Positions 59,518 through 64,000 of a stretch of 64,000 nt of DNA are shown here, piece after piece. A model generated the notes under the pieces. It saw only the letters and a program-made list of their open reading frames with translations. It ran no database searches and was not told the origin of the DNA. Each line of letters begins with the position of its first letter. Position 1 is the first letter of the stretch. The position numbers and the translations under genes are program-made. Location: positions 3,599,001 through 3,663,000 of the forward strand of contig NZ_CP005083.1 of assembly GCF_001563265.1 (NCBI RefSeq), written 5' to 3'. The DNA is from Sphingobium sp. TKS (lineage in GTDB: Bacteria > Pseudomonadota > Alphaproteobacteria > Sphingomonadales > Sphingomonadaceae).

Positions 59518-59537
59518 GTTCCTGCAAAGGCAGGAAC
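59518..59537. repeat. Half-unit of repeat family R3
   Basis: GTTCCTGC-AAAG-GCAGGAAC: one 8-bp hairpin unit of the R3 design, 9 nt past the [2Fe-2S] subunit stop. Confidence 0.6.
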
Positions 59538-59563
59538 AGGTTGCTCCTCATATAATAAGCCAG

Positions 59564-60373
59564 CTAACCGAAGCGATAGCCGGACACGGTCCAACCCAGC
59601 ACTGTGCTGGCATGATCGCGCACCGCCGCATCCTCTCCGCCCGCGCCCAGGGCGACCATCAGGGGAAGGAGATGCTCCTCTCGCGGATGGGCGAAATGGG
59701 CTTGCGGCAGGGCGGCCCAGGCAGCGACGCGCCGGGCGCGGCTGGCCGGGTCGGGATCGGTGACGGCGGCGGTCAGGGCGTCGTCCCACAGCTTGGAGGG
59801 CGCGGTGGCCTGCGCGCCGCGGACCCGGAGATTATGGAAGCTCATGCCCGAACCGATGATGAGGACGCCTTCGTCGCGAAGCGGCGCGAGCGCTCGACCA
59901 GCGGCGATATGCGCTTCAGGATCGAGATCGCGGCGGAGCGAAAGCTGGGCAAGCGGGATGTCGGCGTCGGGAAGCGCCACCTTCATCGGGATGAAGACGC
60001 CATGGTCCCAGCCCCTCTGCTCCTCCGTGCCGGTGGGGAAGCCCGCCTGTTCCAGCAGGCTCGCGGCGCGGCGGGCTAGCGCGGGCGCGCCGGGTGCATC
60101 CCAGCGCAGCGTGTAGCTGTGCGGGGGAAAACCATAATAGTCGAACAGCAGGCCCGGCTTTTCGCCGCTGAGGACCGTGAAGCGGCTTTCCTCCCAATGG
60201 CCGGAGATCAGCAGGATCGCGCTGGGGCGTTCAGGCAGGGTAGCAATAAGCTTCGCCAGATAGTCCTGCATCGGATGCCACATCGGGTCGCTGTGCGGAC
60301 GATCGGGATCACTGGGGTCCATGAAGAAGCACGGGCCGCCACCATGGGGGATGAAGAGGGTCGGTTGTCTCAT
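59564..60373 (-). CDS. DODA-type extradiol ring-cleavage dioxygenase-like protein
   Basis: A 269-residue class III (LigB-fold) extradiol dioxygenase of the YgiD/DODA branch. The metal His residues are in LFIPHGGGPCFFMD and LLISGHWEESRF, and DHGVFIPMKVALPDADIPLAQLSL is the core motif. YgiD in E. coli cleaves DOPA-type catechols; the natural substrate here is unknown. ATG 60373 is chosen because the family begins near RQPTLFIPHGGG; a longer frame to 60475 has no support. Confidence 0.87.
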   Translation of the reverse strand: MRQPTLFIPHGGGPCFFMDPSDPDRPHSDPMWHPMQDYLAKLIATLPERPSAILLISGHWEESRFTVLSGEKPGLLFDYYGFPPHSYTLRWDAPGAPALARRAASLLEQAGFPTGTEEQRGWDHGVFIPMKVALPDADIPLAQLSLRRDLDPEAHIAAGRALAPLRDEGVLIIGSGMSFHNLRVRGAQATAPSKLWDDALTAAVTDPDPASRARRVAAWAALPQAHFAHPREEHLLPLMVALGAGGEDAAVRDHASTVLGWTVSGYRFG

Positions 60374-60504
60374 GGCCCATAGATCGGAGCCGTTGCGGGC
60401 AGGCGCAAGCTGGCGGGTGGAAACGAATTGTTTCGAGTGATGTGGGGCGGGATCGAGCGGCTTCCCACCACTCATGGGAGCGAAGCGCCAGTCGCCCGGA
60501 GAGG

Positions 60505-63075
60505 CTAAAGTTCGGCTTCTTCCAGGACGGGGGCAATCGCCTGCGCCAGCGTCGCGCCGGAATAGGGCTTTTTCAGCAGCGTCACATCACCGAACCGTTC
60601 CGGCAAATCCAGCCCATCGCCATAGCCGGTGGCGAAAAGAAAGGAGACGCCCTTTTCCGCCAGCATGTCCGCCACCGGAAGGCTGGTTTCATTGCCGAGG
60701 TTGAAGTCCAGCACCGCCAGGTCGACATCATGGATCGCAAGCGCTTCCCGCGCGCGGCCCACGCTGGCGGCGGTGATCACTTCGGCGCCCAGATCGCGCA
60801 GCGCATCCTCGCCATCCATGGCGATGATCATATTATCCTCGACCAACAGGACGTTGCGGCCCTTGAGCAGCGTCGGGGTCGGCGCTGGCGCAGGCCTGGC
60901 GCGTTCCGTGCCCACCACGTCCGGCAGGATGGAGGCGACATGGGCGGAGGGAATGCAGAAATGCGCCTCCACCCCCGAGAGGCGGTAATTGACCTCCGCC
61001 CGGCCACCCAGATCATAGGGGATGGAGCGTTCGATCACCGTCGAGCCGAAGCCCCGGCGCGTGGGCGCGACGACCGCCGGGCCGCCGCTCTCGCACCAGT
61101 GAAGCAGCAGACTGCCGTCGCCGTCGACCTCCCAGTCGATCGCCACGCTGCCATTGTCCGACAGCGCGCCATATTTGGCGGCATTGGTCAGCAGTTCGTG
61201 GATCACCAGCGCCAGCACCGTGAAGGCCGCAGGGGTGAGCAGCACATTGGGGCCGGTCAGCTTCACCCGGTCGCGGCGCTCGCCCAGATAGGCAGCCGCC
61301 TCCACCTCGATCAGGTCATAGAGCCGCGCGGGCGCCCAGCGATCGGCGGTGATCTGGTCATGGGCGCGGGCAAGCGCATGGACGCGGCTTTCCAGCGTGT
61401 CGATGAACTGGTCGACCGACTGGGCATTGTCGCGAGTCTGGGACAGCAGACCCCGGATCAGCGAAAGGATGTTGCGAACGCGGTGATTGAGTTCCGCGAT
61501 CAGCAATTCCTGCTTTTCATGCGCCTTCTGCCGTTCCTCATGGGCGGAATCGGACAGGCGCAGGACGACTTCGAGCAGCGCCGTCCGCAACGCTTCGGCC
61601 ACGCGCAATTCGGCGGCGGTGAAGGGCACGGCGGTGCCGCGCACCAGTTGCGACCATTCCTCAAAGCTTTTGCGTGGGGTCAGCCGCGGGCCGTTGGGAC
61701 CATATTCGACATGCTTTTCCGGGCTTCCCGCCCAGCGCACGGAGCGGAGCTGTTCGGCCCGGAACAGGACCACATAGTCGCGCGGACGGCGCGACAGCGG
61801 AATGGCGAGCAGTCCCGCCGCCCGATCGGCATAGGCGGATGCTTCAGGCATCAGGCCCGGCAGATGGTCGGTGGTGAAGACCTGGCTGGCCGCCGCCTGG
61901 TTCAGCATGGCGACGATCGCCGCGAAGCTCGGCCCGTCCGGGGTCAGGCCGGAAAAGGTCATCTGGCCGTCAATATAGACGCCGACCCCATCCGCGGGAA
62001 TGGTGTCGAAGATCACATCGCCCAGCCAGCGGGCGTTGGACAGCAGGTCATGGTCCTGCGCGACCGCCGACATCAGCCGGTCGGCCACCTGCCGCGCCTT
62101 GCCCTCATAGGCGGCGGTTTCGCTGCGCTCGCGATTTTCGAGCATCATCGAGAAGATCTGGCCGAACAGTTCGGCCGCGCTGCGCTGCGCGAAACTGGGC
62201 AGGCGCGGGGCATAATGGTGGCAGGCGAACAGACCCCAGAGCCGCCCCTCGACGATGATCGAGATGGAGAGCGAAGCCCCCACCCCCATATTGCCGAGAT
62301 ATTCGATATGGATGGGCGATACGGCGCGAGTGAGGCACAGCGACATGTCCAGCGCCGCGCCCGAAGGGTCGAGCTGCGGCACGACGGGAACCGGCTTCGC
62401 CCGCACGTCGGCAATTACGCGAAAGATGTTGCGCAGATAGAGCGCGCGCGCCTGGGCCGGAATATCCGAAGCCGGATAGTGCAGGCCGAAAAAGCTGTCG
62501 ATGCCGGGACGGAGCGCTTCGGCCACGACTTCGCCGTCGCCGCCATCAGCGAAGCGATAGACCATCACCCGGTCGAAGCCGGTCAGCGCCCGCACCTGCC
62601 GCGCGCCATCGCGCAGGAAGGCGGCCATGCCCTCCGTCTGGCCCAGGCGCGACACCATGGAGCGGACCATGCTGCTCGCTTCCATCTCGTCATGAGCGGC
62701 GGGTTCCGCCTCGATCACGACCAGCGATCCGGAGAAATGCACCGCCACATCGAATGGAGCGATCCCATCGACCAGGGCGAGCGAGAAGATGCGTTCCACC
62801 GCGTCGGGTCCGCGCAACAGGGTGATGCGGTTGCGCAAGGAATGGACCGCCTCCGCATTGAAGATGCCGCTGACCGGCTGGCCCAGCATCTGTTCGGGCG
62901 AAAGGCCGATATGGTCGGCGCTGTTGGCCGAAACGCGCGACACCAGCCAGTCGGCGGTCAGTGCGATCAGAAAGCCGAAGGGTTGGACGGCGCCCAGCAC
63001 ATGGATCGGCTCCCGGTCGCAATTGCTGAGGTCGACGGCGAAATCCCCGGCCGGAATATTGCCGCCATCAGCCAT
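60505..63075 (-). CDS. bphP: Bacteriophytochrome with HWE histidine kinase and receiver domain
   Basis: An 856-residue red/far-red photosensor kinase. PAS domain (residues about 20-110) with the biliverdin-binding Cys19 in DLSNCDREPIHVLGAVQPFG. GAF domain with the conserved PASDIPAQARALYLRN. PHY domain about 330-500. HWE-type kinase: LNHRVRNILSLIRGLL H-box, HELLTNAAKYGAL N-box and HWCESGG. A C-terminal receiver (LLVEDNMIIAM; phosphoacceptor Asp in LAVLDFNLGN) makes it a hybrid. It starts at ATG 63075 and overlaps the heme oxygenase gene by 8 nt. Confidence 0.95.
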   Translation of the reverse strand: MADGGNIPAGDFAVDLSNCDREPIHVLGAVQPFGFLIALTADWLVSRVSANSADHIGLSPEQMLGQPVSGIFNAEAVHSLRNRITLLRGPDAVERIFSLALVDGIAPFDVAVHFSGSLVVIEAEPAAHDEMEASSMVRSMVSRLGQTEGMAAFLRDGARQVRALTGFDRVMVYRFADGGDGEVVAEALRPGIDSFFGLHYPASDIPAQARALYLRNIFRVIADVRAKPVPVVPQLDPSGAALDMSLCLTRAVSPIHIEYLGNMGVGASLSISIIVEGRLWGLFACHHYAPRLPSFAQRSAAELFGQIFSMMLENRERSETAAYEGKARQVADRLMSAVAQDHDLLSNARWLGDVIFDTIPADGVGVYIDGQMTFSGLTPDGPSFAAIVAMLNQAAASQVFTTDHLPGLMPEASAYADRAAGLLAIPLSRRPRDYVVLFRAEQLRSVRWAGSPEKHVEYGPNGPRLTPRKSFEEWSQLVRGTAVPFTAAELRVAEALRTALLEVVLRLSDSAHEERQKAHEKQELLIAELNHRVRNILSLIRGLLSQTRDNAQSVDQFIDTLESRVHALARAHDQITADRWAPARLYDLIEVEAAAYLGERRDRVKLTGPNVLLTPAAFTVLALVIHELLTNAAKYGALSDNGSVAIDWEVDGDGSLLLHWCESGGPAVVAPTRRGFGSTVIERSIPYDLGGRAEVNYRLSGVEAHFCIPSAHVASILPDVVGTERARPAPAPTPTLLKGRNVLLVEDNMIIAMDGEDALRDLGAEVITAASVGRAREALAIHDVDLAVLDFNLGNETSLPVADMLAEKGVSFLFATGYGDGLDLPERFGDVTLLKKPYSGATLAQAIAPVLEEAEL

Positions 63076-63613
63076 GGACGATCGCCACTTCGTCGCCGGC
63101 GGCGGTCGCGAACAGATCGAAGGCTGCTTGCGCGCCACGAATCGCCTCGTCAATCCATTGGTCGCCCCCTTCGGCTGCGGCCTCGTCCAGCGTCCGCTGA
63201 AAATCGGCCCATCCCCCCTTGTCATGCGTGGCCGACAGATAGGCATGCGGCAAACCCGGCGCGACCCGGCGAGCGAGCACCGCCCCGCCCAGCCGCGACC
63301 CTTCCAGCGTGTAGCGCGCGCCCCAACGAAAGGCATCGGGCAGCGGCATGGGCATCGAAATGGCGAAGGGCATGGGCAAGGCTTCGTCCAGCGCCGCGAG
63401 ATCCTGCGCCACCATCGGCAGGCGCGGCGCATCGGGCTGGGCGATCTCCTCCAGCGGGGCCAGCGCCCTGGCGTGCGCCTTTAGGAAAGCGGCATAGCTG
63501 GACCGTTCCTCAAGCGAAAAACGCGAGAACAGGTCATCCACACGCTGATGGCTTTCCATCGTCGCTTGGCGCAAGGCTTGTCGGGCGCGGCCGGCATTGG
63601 GCGTTCTCGTCAC
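63068..63613 (-). CDS. bphO: Heme oxygenase BphO supplying biliverdin
   Basis: A 181-residue alpha-helical heme oxygenase. The proximal His lies in ATMESHQRVDDLFSRF near residue 22, and the distal helix appears as LEGSRLGGAVLARRVA (the G-x-x-x-G pattern). It opens heme to biliverdin, the chromophore of the phytochrome encoded directly downstream and overlapping it by 8 nt, so the two are translationally coupled. The start could be the first ATG or Met19. Confidence 0.92.
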   Translation of the reverse strand: MTRTPNAGRARQALRQATMESHQRVDDLFSRFSLEERSSYAAFLKAHARALAPLEEIAQPDAPRLPMVAQDLAALDEALPMPFAISMPMPLPDAFRWGARYTLEGSRLGGAVLARRVAPGLPHAYLSATHDKGGWADFQRTLDEAAAEGGDQWIDEAIRGAQAAFDLFATAAGDEVAIVHG

Positions 63614-63856
63614 TCGACGGTCCTAATGTGGTTCACGGGGCAGCGCACTGATCTGGATCAGCTTTCATTTCCTCCTGTCCCATTTCCAGGATTCCCGCCG
63701 CGAAGCGAAATTGTGCGGCGGTCGTGGACCGATGTCCATCGCGCATCAAAAGATTCTTTCAAATCGCTGACAGACAAGTTCAGCATCGCGACATCGCCCG
63801 AGTCTTAAAAGCGACATATGAGGGGCAATGGCCCCGTGAAAATGAAGGCTAATGGC

Positions 63857-64000
63857 ATGTTGAGGAAAATGATGCTGGCGGGGTTGATGACCGCGACGGT
63901 GCTGGGCGGGATCGCCCCGGCCTACGCCCAGCGAGGCGATGACAACGGCTGGCGCGGACGCGGCGGCGAGCGGTCGGGACGGCCCGATGGCGGGCGCGGC
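63857..64000 (+). CDS. Start of an exported RcnB-like protein (3' end outside window)
   Basis: The last 144 nt encode a signal peptide (MLRKMMLAGLMTATVLGGIA, cut after AYA) followed by a Gly/Arg/Asp-rich segment (QRGDDNGWRGRGGERSGR). Such a start is common in RcnB-family periplasmic proteins of sphingomonads, but only the N-terminus is visible. GAAGG lies 8 nt before ATG 63857; ATG 63842 is an alternative in the same frame. Confidence 0.6.
   Translation, partial: MLRKMMLAGLMTATVLGGIAPAYAQRGDDNGWRGRGGERSGRPDGGRG

Noticed and set aside
63076..63432. N-terminal extension of bphP
   Set aside because: It runs out of frame through the heme oxygenase gene. The ATG at 63075 gives the normal phytochrome start just before the chromophore Cys.
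60442..63651. A 1069-residue open frame on the plus strand
   Set aside because: It lies opposite the phytochrome and heme oxygenase genes, whose domains are unambiguous. Its composition (Arg/Gln/His/Gly-rich) is that of an antisense shadow in G+C-rich DNA.
1..64000. tRNA, rRNA, CRISPR array, integrase or transposase genes
   Set aside because: I looked for cloverleaf ends, regularly spaced direct repeats and recombinase motifs and saw none; repeats here are irregular inverted ones.

Overview
The window is a G+C-rich, gene-dense chromosomal stretch of an alphaproteobacterium. Gene content and order (dnaA beside rpsT, mutM, ubiE and ubiB; the rpmH-rnpA-yidD-yidC-engB block; a tonB-exbB-exbD-exbD operon; exosortase-A-type glycan genes; BphO/BphP; a PHA synthase with a phasin) and the dispersed palindromic repeats point to Sphingomonadaceae, most likely Sphingobium or a close relative. 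The genus is an inference from gene content. Nearly everything looks like core chromosome: I see no integrase, transposase, prophage, CRISPR array, tRNA or rRNA.

Layout. 1-4 kb: end of secB, murJ, trpS, a DUF4136 lipoprotein. 4-9 kb: cyclophilin, dnaA, rpsT and mutM on the minus strand, then ubiE and ubiB on plus. 10.5-16.6 kb: periplasmic M48/TPR protease with a DsbA-like thiol protein, then the ribosome/RNase P/membrane-insertase block. 16.6-20.5 kb: 2H phosphoesterase, a flavin-fold oxidoreductase-like protein with DoxX, and the CstA/YbdD transporter. 20.7-23 kb: LexA-like repressor coupled to XdhC, divergent from two unrecognised small genes. 23-27.5 kb: two divergent groups of exosortase-A-associated glycan genes. 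27.7-34.6 kb: topoisomerase IB, MscS channel, DgcA-type epimerase, a methyltransferase fused to an anti-sigma-like domain, and an ABC exporter. 34.6-40.5 kb: gltX, nadE, prs, hisN-like phosphatase. 40.6-43.9 kb: PilZ protein and the TonB energising system. 44-48.4 kb: hom, glpX, MerC-type protein. 48.6-53.4 kb: MASE1-PAS-GGDEF cyclase, glpK, glpD. 53.5-58.4 kb: clpS, phasin, phaC, alaC-type aminotransferase. 58.5-64 kb: DUF2721 protein with a lone [2Fe-2S] subunit, a DODA-type dioxygenase, a bacteriophytochrome kinase with its heme oxygenase, and the start of an RcnB-like gene.

Themes. Carbon handling is prominent: pyruvate/peptide uptake (cstA-ybdD), glycerol (glpD-glpK), gluconeogenesis (glpX) and carbon storage (phaC-phasin, with a 17-bp perfect palindrome between them that fits a PhaR operator). 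Envelope functions (murJ, secB, yidC, TonB system, MscS, ABC exporter) are also dense.

The most distinctive non-coding signal is a palindromic element, GCATTTT...AAAATGCTYTAG, lying 10-11 nt before the start codons of four unrelated genes (ubiE, nadE, hisN, the second exbD). Other notable points are the methyltransferase/anti-sigma fusion, a rnpA frame open across all of rpmH, a 170-nt inverted repeat that supplies the ybdD stop codon, and a candidate Zur box before the merC-like gene.
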